DNA of 50,522 bases from Brevundimonas vesicularis NBRC 12165 (GCF_001592205.1 NZ_BCWM01000022.1:1-50522), one strand, 5' to 3'. Positions 7,404-15,539 are shown, counted from the stretch's first letter. Made by a program: numbers and translations. The notes: generated from the letters alone by a model not told the origin.

Positions 7404-8168
7404 ATGACCAAGACCGCTGTCATCTATCGGATGGTGATGCCCGACCACACCTGTCCGTGGGGGCTCAAGGCCCGGCATCTTCTCAAGAGCCGGGGCTACA
7501 AGGTCGAGGACCACTGGCTCACGACCCGCGAGCAGACCGACGCCTTCAAGGCCGAGCACGGGGTGAAGACAACGCCGCAGGTGTTCATCGACGGCCAGCG
7601 TGTCGGCGGCCACGACGATCTGCGCCGCTATCTCGGTCTCAAGGTCCGCGATCCCAAGGCGACCACCTACACGCCGGTCCTCGTCGTCTTCCTGACCACC
7701 GCCGTGATGGCGACGATGCTCAGCCTGACGATTTTTGGCACGCCGTTCACCGTGCGGGCAGGGGAGTGGTTTATCGCCCTGTCTATGATGGCCCTCGCCA
7801 TGCTGAAGCTCCAGAACATCGAGAGCTTCTCATCCATGTTCCTGAACTACGACCTGCTGGCCAAGCGGTGGGTGCCATACGGCAAGGTCTATCCGTTCGC
7901 CGAGTTCGGGGCAGGCGCGTTGATGGTCGCGGGCGTCCTGACCTGGTTGTCGGTCCCGGTGGCCCTGTTCATCGGCGGCATTGGCGCGGCCTCGGTCTTC
8001 AAGGCTGTCTACATCGACAAGCGCGAACTGAAATGCGCCTGCGTCGGTGGAGACAGCAATGTGCCGCTTGGCTTCCTATCCCTGACCGAGAACCTGATGA
8101 TGATCGCCATGGCGATCTGGATGCTGGTTATGCACTACGCTCTGCCGGCGTCAGCGATGGCGATGTAG
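7404..8168 (+). CDS. Glutaredoxin-MauE/DoxX-like redox membrane protein
   Basis: This 254-residue protein has two parts. Residues 1-85 are glutaredoxin-like, with PDHTCPWGLKARHLLKSRG and TTPQVFIDGQRVGGHDDL; the active site keeps one Cys, giving a monothiol form. Residues 95-250 hold about four membrane spans of the MauE/DoxX redox-associated type with a CAC pair (KRELKCACVGG). It may pass reducing power across the membrane or protect against metal-induced thiol stress. ATG 7404 has AAGGAG upstream. Its promoter is the MerR-type site just before it. Confidence 0.82.
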   Translation: MTKTAVIYRMVMPDHTCPWGLKARHLLKSRGYKVEDHWLTTREQTDAFKAEHGVKTTPQVFIDGQRVGGHDDLRRYLGLKVRDPKATTYTPVLVVFLTTAVMATMLSLTIFGTPFTVRAGEWFIALSMMALAMLKLQNIESFSSMFLNYDLLAKRWVPYGKVYPFAEFGAGALMVAGVLTWLSVPVALFIGGIGAASVFKAVYIDKRELKCACVGGDSNVPLGFLSLTENLMMIAMAIWMLVMHYALPASAMAM

Positions 8169-8586
8169 GTTCTGTTCATGCTAGTCTAGCGGAGGCAAGT
8201 GAACGCGCAAGAATCGATTGTTAATTCGAGTTTGAGATTGTCAATACGTCTCGAAAGATTGCGCGATCACGCGGTTTTTACATCGGTCTATTTATCTAAT
8301 GTTTTCAGAACCAAGCCGAACGGTCGGGCGGCGAGCCGGTGTTAAAGTAGGTGGGCCGCGAAAAAACCAACTGATTCATGATTTTATCCAGCTTAGAGCA
8401 ATCGAGTGGGCGTGAGGGTGACGGGCATGGAGGTACGGCTCTTTGGCGAAGGAGCGTTGATGACCCGGTGACATTAGCGGGCGGATTCGGACAGGACGAC
8501 CCCGTATCCCTACGGTGGGACAACGGGTGGAAAGGCTGGACGTTTTCCGTTTGTGGCGCGACGCAGCTGGCGGACGGGTTGGAGCC
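8169..8586 (+). other. 418-bp non-coding stretch, AT-richer than its surroundings
   Basis: No convincing gene is present. The left part is unusually AT-rich for this DNA. Bases 8251-8410 line up, in order and with nearly equal spacing, with 22362-22519; both end in the 13-mer GCAATCGAGTGGG. To the right, up to 8586, is the region beyond the alkB stop, where I see no motif. Confidence 0.6.
8251..8410 (+). repeat. Diverged copy of an island-end sequence (partner 22362-22519)
   Basis: Shared words occur in the same order at matching distances from the first: TCGAAAGAT (8251), ATCACGC (8266), TGTTTTCA (8300), AAAAAACC (8361) and GCAATCGAGTGGG (8398). In the partner they are at 22362, 22377, 22410, 22470 and 22507. 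The last word resembles the 3' end of guaA, a known island integration target. I read this as the remnant of a right island end; its core lacks the AATAA that follows at the partner. Confidence 0.6.
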
Positions 8587-9180
8587 TCACTGCGCCGGCC
8601 GGCGCAGCGTCCGGAAGGTCACCGAGTATCGGAGCAGATCGCCCGGAGCGATGCTGTGCTGCCAGTTGTCGCGGGCAGGACCGTCGAGGAGATAGGCGGA
8701 GCCGGGACGCAGGATCTGGGAGGCCCGTCGCCAACCGCCGGCTTCGGGACGCCTGAAACGGAGCACGCAGTGGGAGACAAACGACAAGCCGACGACCTTG
8801 CCGTACTCGGGGCGATCTCGATGCCAACCGATGCCGGCGCCTGGCGTGTACTCGGTGACGAGGGCCTGGACGAGTTCGGCCTCGGGGATGTCTGCGAAGC
8901 CCGCCGCCGCGGCCCGAAACGGGGTCAGCCAGTCGGGCAGAGGATCGGCGTATGCAACCCGGTTGAGTGTGAAGTCGTAGCGGGAGCCGAACGAAACCGT
9001 CCGACGATTGCCTTTAAATCCCCGAAAGTCAAAAGGGGCGAAGTCGAACGTGCGGGCCCGATCGACCAAATCCTCCTGGACCTCCGGCGAGATGACGGCG
9101 TCAGCGTAACGCAGACCGCGCGGCTCGTGCTGGCTCGGCACGGGACCCGGCTCGGGGAAGAGCGCGAGGGTGTCGGTCAT
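8587..9180 (-). CDS. alkB: AlkB-like 2-oxoglutarate/Fe(II)-dependent dioxygenase
   Basis: This 197-residue protein has the AlkB-type double-stranded beta-helix. The iron ligands are visible as WHRDRPEYGKVVGLSF (H-x-D) and the distal His in WQHSIAPGD. The 2-oxoglutarate-binding Arg appears in RYSVTFRTLR, and NRVAYADPLPDWL is also family-like. AlkB proteins demethylate alkylated DNA or RNA bases. Its start lies 4 bases after the stop of a DksA-like zinc-finger gene on the same strand, so the two form an operon. The gene fits the DNA-protection theme of this cluster. Confidence 0.87.
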   Translation of the reverse strand: MTDTLALFPEPGPVPSQHEPRGLRYADAVISPEVQEDLVDRARTFDFAPFDFRGFKGNRRTVSFGSRYDFTLNRVAYADPLPDWLTPFRAAAAGFADIPEAELVQALVTEYTPGAGIGWHRDRPEYGKVVGLSFVSHCVLRFRRPEAGGWRRASQILRPGSAYLLDGPARDNWQHSIAPGDLLRYSVTFRTLRRPAQ

Positions 9181-9184
9181 GGCT

Positions 9185-9448
9185 TCAGCGCAGTTGGCTG
9201 TCCTTGCTGCCGCGCCGGTTGATGCCGGTGACGACGACGCGGCTGTCACGGCCGGATTGGCAGGGCACGCAGGTGGTAACGCCAGGAATCGCCCGACGGC
9301 GCGCCTCGGGGATGGGATCGCCGCATTCGATGCAGTCCTCGGTCCCTTCGCCGGCGGGCATGCGGGCGCGAGCGGTCAACACGCCGTCGAGGATGGTGTC
9401 GTCGATTTGATCCAGGACCGCTCCGTCTCGGGTCCAACCTCCAGCCAT
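9185..9448 (-). CDS. DksA/TraR-type C4 zinc-finger protein
   Basis: This 87-residue protein has the C4 zinc finger of the DksA/TraR family: DCIECGDPIPEARRRAIPG followed by TTCVPCQ. A short N-terminal helix with acidic residues (DQIDDTILDGVL) precedes it. Family members bind RNA polymerase and change promoter choice. It is shorter than chromosomal DksA, like the phage and plasmid TraR forms. It shares an operon with alkB. The start at 9448 was chosen because the preceding frame shows no good ribosome site. Confidence 0.82.
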   Translation of the reverse strand: MAGGWTRDGAVLDQIDDTILDGVLTARARMPAGEGTEDCIECGDPIPEARRRAIPGVTTCVPCQSGRDSRVVVTGINRRGSKDSQLR

Positions 9449-9610
9449 GTGGGGCTCCGTGTTCGTCCGTTGAAACAACGAGATAGGAAATCCGGCGGCC
9501 AAACCAAGCGTTGCCGCCGGCGGAACGCGCGAGGGGTTTCTGGTGAATGTGGCTGATCGGCTGATCACCGGCTGGGGCGCTGGGCGATCCATTTGGCAAC
9601 TCCGCCATGT

Positions 9611-9635
9611 GGAACGCCGTGCTCAAGCCGTCGAT
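9611..9635 (+). promoter_or_regulatory. Near-consensus EcfG-type promoter
   Basis: GGAAC (9611-9615), 16 bases, then CGAT (9632-9635) is one base off the general-stress consensus GGAAC-N16-CGTT. It lies 37 bases before the ATG of the small hydrophilic gene at 9672. Confidence 0.5.
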
Positions 9636-9671
9636 TTCCTCAGCACGGCATTAAGCCGTGAGGAAACCAAC

Positions 9672-9914
9672 ATGCCCGAGAAGAACGACAGCACTGAACG
9701 ATGGGGCGGACCAGGGGCGAGCCACGAAGACCGTTCGAAACCGAAACCGGATGCCGTCGTCAAGGACGCGGACGCCCCCGATCATCTTTCCCCAAGGAGC
9801 CAGGTCTCCTCTGGCGGCGAGCGGGATATCCACCATGGCCATTCTCCGGAGGCCAAAGGCGCCCGGCAGGCGACCAGCGAAGAGAAGCGCCACGAGCGCG
9901 ACAACCGGCACTAG
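9672..9914 (+). CDS. Small hydrophilic protein, function unknown
   Basis: This 80-residue, highly charged protein begins MPEKNDSTERWGG, is rich in Asp, Lys, Arg, His, Ser and Pro, and has no hydrophobic segment. It is probably disordered. I do not recognise a family. An almost consensus EcfG-type promoter lies upstream and the next small gene starts 9 bases after its stop, so the two form an operon. Disordered hydrophilic proteins are common in bacterial stress regulons; that role is only inferred. Confidence 0.6.
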   Translation: MPEKNDSTERWGGPGASHEDRSKPKPDAVVKDADAPDHLSPRSQVSSGGERDIHHGHSPEAKGARQATSEEKRHERDNRH

Positions 9915-9923
9915 GAGCGACCG

Positions 9924-10244
9924 ATGGCTCATCAAAACACCACCTCATCGTCGGCGACCGCCCAAAACGCCGCAACCGATCCGCTCGCGCCGGGTGACAA
10001 ATCGCGTGACGGCGAGCGCGGGGCCGAACCCCGGAGCTATACCGACGGCACGCCGGAAACATCCGCCGTCGCGCCGCCTGCCGCTGGTGAACTCGCGGAC
10101 TATGCGGACGAGGGCGAGGCGCTGTCTGCGGACGACGTACAGCAGGGCCAGACCCACGCGGATCGGGCTGACCGGTTCGAACGGCAGTCTCCGCAGGGGC
10201 CGAAAACCGTCGCCGCCAACCGGGACAGGCTGAAAGGGGAATAG
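9924..10244 (+). CDS. Hydrophilic Ala/Gly/Asp-rich protein, function unknown
   Basis: This 106-residue protein begins MAHQNTTSSSATAQNAATD, has no Cys, and lacks any membrane span or recognised domain. The middle is acidic (YADEGEALSADDVQQGQ) and the end is basic (VAANRDRLKGE). GGAGCGACCG precedes the ATG. It follows the 80-residue gene by 9 bases, and a strong hairpin lies just after its stop, which closes the operon. Confidence 0.6.
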   Translation: MAHQNTTSSSATAQNAATDPLAPGDKSRDGERGAEPRSYTDGTPETSAVAPPAAGELADYADEGEALSADDVQQGQTHADRADRFERQSPQGPKTVAANRDRLKGE

Positions 10245-10249
10245 AGCGA

Positions 10250-10283
10250 AACGACCGGCCTGGCGGAAGGCAGGCCGGTCGTT
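10250..10283 (+). terminator. Strong hairpin after the small-gene operon
   Basis: AACGACCGGCCTG (10250-10262) pairs perfectly with CAGGCCGGTCGTT (10271-10283) around an 8-base loop. Only a short T run (GTTTGC) follows, so termination is likely but not textbook. It also lies at the end of the convergent DUF4142 gene and may serve both. Confidence 0.7.
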
Positions 10284-10316
10284 TGCTTCAAGCGCCGCGA
10301 TGGCTTTGGGCGAGCG

Positions 10317-10919
10317 TCAGTGCGGCCGATCCGCATCCGCCTCGTCGGCCTGATCCACCATTTCCTGGTGGGCGCGGACCACCGGCAAGGTCTTGGCGGC
10401 CCAGCCCTTGAGTGCGTCGTTGCCGCCCACTCGGCCGTAGGTTTCCAGCAACGCCGCCGTCTCGTTGTGGGCCGCCTCCTGCTGCTGCAGGTAGACGCGG
10501 TCGAAGTCCTGATCCGTCGCGCCGCGAAGGTTGTCGATCAGGCCTTGATGACGTTGGTCGAGCGCTGTCGGTACAGTGAGGCCGGCCGCCGTGGCGATCG
10601 GTTTGAGCTCGTCGCCGGCCTTGGTGTGATCGGTGACCATCATCTGGCCGATGCGCTTGATCGCCGGATTGGCGGACCGCTCCGCCGCGATCCTGCCGGC
10701 TTCGACCTCATACATACCGCCGATGGCGGCATTGGCGACGAAGCCGTCGTCGGTCGTGGCGCCGGCCGGAACGGCCGCTGTGCCGACGACGCCGGCGGCG
10801 TGATCCTGGGCGGCGTTGACGGCCTGGTTCTGCTGGTCCGGCGCGCCGCCGGTTTCTTGCTGACACGCTCCGGTGAAGAGGGCCAAGCCGCAGGCGCCAG
10901 CGAAGAGTATTCGTTTCAT
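10317..10919 (-). CDS. DUF4142 lipoprotein
   Basis: This 200-residue protein has a lipobox (LALFTGAC) and a Gln/Ala-rich linker. A DUF4142 ferritin-like helical domain follows, with DDGFVANAAIGGMYEVEAGRI, QMMVTDHTKAGDELK and EEKxHNET-like residues in QQQEAAHNETAALLE. The family is exported and its role is unknown; a stress or metal role is often suggested. A near-consensus EcfG-type promoter (GGAAC-N16-CATT) lies 27 bases upstream of the ATG. It is convergent with the small hydrophilic operon. Confidence 0.82.
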   Translation of the reverse strand: MKRILFAGACGLALFTGACQQETGGAPDQQNQAVNAAQDHAAGVVGTAAVPAGATTDDGFVANAAIGGMYEVEAGRIAAERSANPAIKRIGQMMVTDHTKAGDELKPIATAAGLTVPTALDQRHQGLIDNLRGATDQDFDRVYLQQQEAAHNETAALLETYGRVGGNDALKGWAAKTLPVVRAHQEMVDQADEADADRPH

Positions 10920-10945
10920 GGTGTCCTCCCTTTAGATGTGTCCAA

Positions 10946-10970
10946 AATGCGTGTCGTCAAACGGCGTTCC
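10946..10970 (-). promoter_or_regulatory. Near-consensus EcfG-type promoter
   Basis: On the minus strand GGAAC (10970-10966), 16 bases, then CATT (10949-10946) is one base off GGAAC-N16-CGTT. It lies directly upstream of the DUF4142 gene. Confidence 0.5.
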
Positions 10971-11145
10971 AAGCCGTCACCCCGTCCGTTCAGGCGACTC
11001 CATTCGGCGCCGGGATATGAATCGGCCGGCTGACGCCTGGGCTTTTGGTCATCACCTGACCGCTCCGCCGATCGAGTCAGGGCAGGCAGTAGGCATCTGG
11101 TGAAGCGGCCCGCTGCGGAGAGATCAGAACCCCTCGGCGAGCCGT

Positions 11146-11170
11146 GGAACCTTAGCCATACATGGTCGTT
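11146..11170 (+). promoter_or_regulatory. Perfect EcfG-type general stress promoter
   Basis: GGAAC (11146-11150), exactly 16 bases, then CGTT (11167-11170) matches the alphaproteobacterial EcfG/SigT consensus. The gene at 11203 starts 33 bases downstream. Confidence 0.72.
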
Positions 11171-11202
11171 TTTCCCGCCGTATTTTGCGGGGAGAGGGCG
11201 TT

Positions 11203-11409
11203 ATGCCGACCTATGTCTTCCATCTGCACGATGGACCCGAAACCCCGCCACGGACGGAGACCGTGGAGGCAAGTGACGATCAGGAGGCCCGGTCTCTGGC
11301 CGAACTTCGGCTCACGCTGAGCTCGGCGTTCAAGCATGTTGAAGTCGAGCGGGACGGCGTCGAACTCGTTCGACTGCACCGCGACAGCGAGCAGCCACGC
11401 GAAGTCTGA
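11203..11409 (+). CDS. Small DUF6894-like protein
   Basis: This 68-residue protein begins MPTYVFHLHDGPE, has an acidic centre with SDDQEARSLAELRL, and ends in two short strands (VEVERDGVELVRL). The pattern MPxYxFHLHDG plus an Asp/Glu-Ala-rich helix is typical of small DUF6894-like proteins of unknown function. It has a clear paralogue at 25126-25329 sharing the EARxLAELRL core. The ATG has GGGGAGAGGG upstream and a perfect EcfG-type promoter 33 bases away. Confidence 0.68.
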   Translation: MPTYVFHLHDGPETPPRTETVEASDDQEARSLAELRLTLSSAFKHVEVERDGVELVRLHRDSEQPREV

Positions 11410-11488
11410 GGGTCGCGTTTCGGATCGCGAGACTGTGAGTTGCGCCAAAATCGTCCCAGGCGTTTTTTCCCGCGCGGGAGGAAAGGAA

Positions 11489-11668
11489 ATGAACACAGAG
11501 ACGAAATCCGCATCCGGGTCTGAGTTCGGTCCCGACGACATGGAGCTGTTGAGTCGGCAACTCGCCGAGCGCGGCTTTTACGTTCTCGGGCGCATGTCGG
11601 CCGCAAACTGGAAGCCCGCGCCTTCGAGGATTCAGGGCTCCCGGTTCAACGCGCGCCATAGGCCTTGA
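11489..11668 (+). CDS. Small protein, function unknown
   Basis: This 59-residue protein begins MNTETKSASGSEFGPDDMELL, has a short helix (LLSRQLAERGFYVLGRM) and a basic Arg/His tail. I recognise no family. The start is supported by GGAGGAAAGGA directly before the ATG. It lies 79 bases after the DUF6894-like gene and may share its EcfG-type promoter. Confidence 0.55.
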   Translation: MNTETKSASGSEFGPDDMELLSRQLAERGFYVLGRMSAANWKPAPSRIQGSRFNARHRP

Positions 11669-11689
11669 GCCCGCGCTTCGACACTGGTT

Positions 11690-11941
11690 TTAGTGGTCAG
11701 GGGCCGCCGCGGCTCCGGGCGTAACCGGAGCCAGCTCGGCCGCCTGGGACTTGGCCGGCGGCCCATCGACGATGACTGTACCGTCGTCCTCGATCTCTTC
11801 GATGGAGAGGATCGACTCGCCTGCGCTCATCAGCGGAGCGGCGGCGTCTCCGGCCTGGACATCGGTCTCGGACATCACGTGGACTTGGCGGGAAGACCCG
11901 CCATCCCGTCCCAGCGCAACCTTGTAGAGGCGCAGGCTCAT
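11690..11941 (-). CDS. Small acidic protein, function unknown
   Basis: This 83-residue protein begins MSLRLYKVALGRDGGSSRQVHV, followed by a hydrophobic/acidic middle (ESILSIEEIEDDGTVIVDG) and an Ala/Pro tail. No family is recognised. Its ATG overlaps the stop of the preceding small gene (ATGA), indicating translational coupling. Codon use is like that of neighbouring genes. Confidence 0.58.
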   Translation of the reverse strand: MSLRLYKVALGRDGGSSRQVHVMSETDVQAGDAAAPLMSAGESILSIEEIEDDGTVIVDGPPAKSQAAELAPVTPGAAAAPDH

Positions 11942-12120
11942 GTGCCGGTCCCGAAACCGTCGGGGCCGCCGGCGCCGGCCGCGCCTTCGCCGCCGCTGGC
12001 CGGGCTTTCTGGCGTCTGGCCGGGCTGGTTCGTGCCGCCTTGGTCAGGCCGGCGAACCCCGGCTCCGCTATCGTCGTCCGGGCCGTTCTCGTCGGGACGG
12101 TGGGTACTGGTATCGGTCAT
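11938..12120 (-). CDS. Disordered Gly/Asp/Pro-rich small protein
   Basis: This 60-residue protein begins MTDTSTHRPDENGPDDDSG and consists almost entirely of Gly, Pro, Asp, Gln and Ala. It is predicted disordered and matches no family I know. GGAGAG lies just upstream of the ATG. It is translationally coupled to the 83-residue gene that follows. Confidence 0.55.
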   Translation of the reverse strand: MTDTSTHRPDENGPDDDSGAGVRRPDQGGTNQPGQTPESPASGGEGAAGAGGPDGFGTGT

Positions 12121-12240
12121 GGCGACTCTCCTCTGTGTCCAGAAGAAAGCGGGCGAGCCGACGCAGGTTCCAGTGTCGGCAAGCGAATGAAGAAACCCCG
12201 AACGTTCTTCAGCATTGAGCCAACGACCACGGAGGGATCG

Positions 12241-12642
12241 ATGAAACGCTACGCCTATGCCTGGATCACCCTGGGCTTCTTCGCCGTCTCGATGATCGGC
12301 CACTGGCTGTTCGGCTGGTTCACGTTCGTCGACGACGCTCGCGAGCACGGCCAAGCGGTCGAGCTAACGCCCTATCTGATGATGATGGGTCGCGACACCT
12401 TCGAGAACTGGCAGTCCGAGTTCCTGCAACTGCTGTGGCAGGTCGTCGGTCTGGCCTACTTCCTCTATGTCGGCTCGCCCGCGTCCAAGGAAAACGACGA
12501 CCGCACCGAGGCCAAGCTGGACGCCCTTTTGCAACTGGTCGGCAAGGAGCGAGGCGAGGCCATCATCCGCGAGATCGACGAGACCCATGAGCGGCGCGGG
12601 GGTCACGCCAGGATCCATGTGGACCCGCCCTTCAATGCCTAG
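12241..12642 (+). CDS. DUF6766 family membrane protein
   Basis: This 133-residue protein has two membrane spans (YAWITLGFFAVSMIGHWLFGW and the FLQLLWQVVGLAYFLYVG region), joined by a loop with RDTFENWQSEFLQ. A cytoplasmic tail (KLDALLQLVGKERGEAII) follows. ENWQSEFLQ and GSPASKENDD are typical of DUF6766 proteins, whose role is unknown and which often occur in stress clusters. A broken relative lies at 25720-25912. GGAGGG precedes the ATG, and the stop overlaps the next gene by 8 bases. Confidence 0.74.
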   Translation: MKRYAYAWITLGFFAVSMIGHWLFGWFTFVDDAREHGQAVELTPYLMMMGRDTFENWQSEFLQLLWQVVGLAYFLYVGSPASKENDDRTEAKLDALLQLVGKERGEAIIREIDETHERRGGHARIHVDPPFNA

Positions 12643-14730
12643 GGCGCCTATTTCCGAGGCGACGACGCCGATCAATCCGCCCGCTGCGCGTGGCCCTCGA
12701 AACGGCGATCTACCGGCCTATGTCGGGAACGGACTGATTGGGCTGCGCGTGCGCGAACAGCCGCTGCAGGCCGGCATGACGATCGTCAGCGGCTTCGCGG
12801 GAGAACATCCGGAGCGCCGGATCGAGGCTGCTGCCCCGGCGCCCTATCCGCTGGCCGGCGATCTCGCCCTCAACAACGTCTGGCTCAGCGACCAGCCGTC
12901 GGCGGTCTCGAACCTGGTCCAGGCCTATGATTTCGCCACCGCGGAGTTGACCAGCAGCTTCCGCTACGAGGCGGCGGGCGTCGTCGCCGAGGTCGAGGTC
13001 GTGACCTTCGCCAGCCGGTCGGCGCCGTCCATCGTGTTGCAGGAGATCAGTGTGCGGGTCGACCAAGCCTGCGACCTCGCCCTGCGCGCCGTGGTCGAGA
13101 CCAGCGGTTTGAGGGGACGGGTGATCCGACGCCGAACCGATACCCCGGGAGAGCCGGAGCCGGCGTGCGACGGTTCGATCCTGTGGGAGTCGGAGGGCGG
13201 ACATAGCACTTGCGGCTTCGCCCTGGCCACGGAGCTGACGGGAGGTGAGGCGGAACGGTCGGTGCAGACCTGGGATATCTCCGGACCGCTGCGCACCGAG
13301 TACAGGGTACGGGCGCGATCTGATCGGCCCGTGCGGCTCCGCCAGCTGGTCGCCGTCCTGCCCTCGGTCCTGCACGACCGGCCCGACGAAGAAGCCGTCC
13401 GCCGCGTGGCTCGCGCCCAGGCCAGCGGCTTCGAGACCCTGCGCGGTCGCAACCGCGAGGCCTGGGCCGAGATATGGAAAGGCCGGATCGTCGTGCACGG
13501 GGCTGACCGCGAGCATCAGGCCCTAATCGATGCGGCCGTCTTCTACCTGAACTGCTCGACCCATAAGGCGTCGCCGTCCGCGACCTCGATCTTCGGCCTC
13601 GCGACCTGGCACGACTACAACTACTACTTTGGTCACGTGATGTGGGACGTGGACGCCTTCTGCGTCCCGCCTCTGCTGTTCTTCCAGCCCGATGCGGCGC
13701 GCGCCATTCTCGACTTTCGCACCCGAGGGCTCGACGCGGCCCGGCCCAACGCCCGGCTGTCCGGGCGCGACGGCGTGCAGTTTCCGTGGGAGGCGGCGCC
13801 GCTGTCGGGGCAGGAGGCCTCGCCCGGAGGCGGGGACGGGGCCGCCCATGAGGATCATGGATCCCTTCACACGGCGCGCGCCTTCGGCCTCTACGCCGAC
13901 GTCACCGGCGACGAAGCCTTCCTGAACGAGGACGCCTGGCCGGTGCTGTCCGGCGTCGCCGACTGGATCGTCAGCCGCACGACCCGCACGAAGCGGGGGC
14001 TGGAAATCCTGCGCGCCACCGGGCCGGCCGAGGTGCCCGAGCCCCCGAACAACGACGCCTTCACCATCATGGCGGCGATCCAGGTCCTGCGCCGCGCCGT
14101 CCGGGCGGCCGAACAGACGGGACGCACGGTCCCGACGGAATGGGCGGCGACCGCCGACGACCTGTATCTTCCTGTGCGGTCGGACGGGGTGATCGCCGCC
14201 CACGACGACTTCCGTGTGTCGGAGCCCAAGGGGCAACGCCGTCCCCGCTGGCGGGGCTGTTTCCCTATGATCATCCCGCTTCGGAGCGAGAGCGGCGCAA
14301 CACGTTCGACTTCTATCTGAAGCACTGGGCCGAGTACGTGGGGGCGCCGATGTTCCCGGCGCTCTACACGACTTGGGCCGCCATGGCGGGCGATCGCGGC
14401 CTGCCGCTCAAGCTCTTCGAGGAGGGGTACGCCGCCTACGATCAGGGGCGCTTCCACCAGTGTCTCGAGTATCGCCCCGACCATCCCGACAGCCAGGTGA
14501 AGGCCGGCCCCTTCTTCGCCAATCTCGGCGGCATGTTGCTGGGCCTGATGCTCGGGCTGACGGGGATGGTCGTCGATGATGGCGATCCCCAGGCCTGGCC
14601 ACGACGCCCCGTCGTTCTGCCAGGGGGCTGGACCGCGATCGAGATCGGACGGGTCTGGGTGCGGGGGCGTCCGATGAGACTGCTGGCGAGCCAAGGCGCG
14701 GACCGGGCCGAACTGACGCTGGTAGCCTGA
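12635..14730 (+). pseudogene. GH65-type glycoside hydrolase/phosphorylase, frameshifted
   Basis: Two adjoining frames together encode about 698 residues of a trehalase/kojibiose-phosphorylase-like GH65 protein. The first frame holds the N-terminal beta-sandwich (NGLIGLRVREQPLQAGM) and most of the (alpha/alpha)6 barrel. Motifs there include ATWHDYNYYFGHVMWDVDAF and ATGPAEVPEPPNNDAF, whose Glu corresponds to the catalytic acid of the family GPDE motif. At the G run 14230-14233 the frame breaks; adding one G restores GATPSPLAGLFPYDHPASE and the rest. Trehalose-type sugar metabolism fits a stress cluster. It overlaps the DUF6766 gene. The break may be a sequencing error. Confidence 0.8.
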
Positions 14731-14733
14731 ACC

Positions 14734-14758
14734 GGAACCGGCATGGCCTCACCTGGTT
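14734..14758 (+). promoter_or_regulatory. Near-consensus EcfG-type promoter
   Basis: GGAAC (14734-14738), 16 bases, then GGTT (14755-14758) is one base off consensus. The next ATG is at 14779. Confidence 0.48.
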
Positions 14759-14778
14759 TTCCCATAGAGGAGAGCGAG

Positions 14779-14949
14779 ATGAACCAGACCCCGACATCCC
14801 CGGAAACCTTTCCTGCGGCGGAGAAGCCGGCCGAAGCCACCCCGGCGCCCTTGTCGGACGAGGAGGCTCATCGTCTGGATGTGAAGACCGAACGGGATGC
14901 CCGTCGACAGGCCGAGGTCGGCCAGATCGTGCGTGGCGGCGGCGGTTGA
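14779..14949 (+). CDS. Small hydrophilic protein, function unknown
   Basis: This 56-residue protein begins MNQTPTSPETFPAAEKPAE and has a charged helix (EEAHRLDVKTERDARRQAEV) before a Gly tail. No family is recognised and no hydrophobic segment exists. GAGGAGAG precedes the ATG, and a near-consensus EcfG-type promoter lies 21 bases upstream. Confidence 0.58.
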   Translation: MNQTPTSPETFPAAEKPAEATPAPLSDEEAHRLDVKTERDARRQAEVGQIVRGGGG

Positions 14950-15030
14950 TCGCGTCCGGCATCGGACATTGGAACGCTGTGGCGGCGAACGTTTTTTATG
15001 GGCTCAACCTTCAACGTGGAGAGCCCCAGA

Positions 15031-15533
15031 TGGCTGAGAAGACCCTCGACAACCTGTTCTACGACACGCTCAAGGACATCTATTACGCCGAGCGGAAGAT
15101 CGTGAAGGCGCTGCCCAAGATGGCGCGCGGCGCGAACTCGCCCGAGCTCAAGGCGGCGTTCGAAAAGCACCGCGAAGAGACAGAAGGGCAGATCGAACGC
15201 CTGCAGCAGGTGTTCGAAATCATCGGCAAGCGCGCCATGGGCAAGACCTGCGACGCCATCGAAGGCATCCTCGCCGAAGGCGACGAGATCCTCGAGGAAT
15301 ATGCCGGGACCGACGCTTTGGACGCCGGCCTGATCGCCGCAGCCCAGGCGGTCGAACACTATGAGATCACCCGCTACGGCACGCTCAAGCGCTGGGCGAC
15401 CCTGCTCGGCTTCGACGACGCAGCGGCGCTGCTGGACGAGACCCTGCAGCAGGAGTCGGCGACCGACGAAAGCCTGACGGCCCTGGCCGACGCCGCCGCC
15501 AACGCCAAGGCCCAAGGCGCGGCGGCGGCCTGA
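15031..15533 (+). CDS. YciF/DUF892 ferritin-like stress protein
   Basis: This 167-residue protein is all helical with the DUF892 pattern: LDNLFYDTLKDIYYAERKIVKALPKM, then FEKHREETEGQIERLQQVFE, ALIAAAQAVEHYEITRYGTL and the C-terminal LLDETLQQE. The Glu and His residues that bind the di-iron site in YciF-type proteins are present in the E-x-x-H and EHYE positions. These proteins are induced by stress and resemble ferritins; substrate is unknown. GGAGAG precedes the ATG. A GGAAC element lies 56 bases upstream but with 14, not 16, bases to CGTT. Confidence 0.88.
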
Positions 15534-15539
15534 TCCGCG

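Noticed and set aside
14971..14993. GGAAC ... CGTT before the yciF-like gene as an EcfG promoter
   Set aside because: The spacer is 14 bases, not 16 or 17, so it was not counted among the sites.
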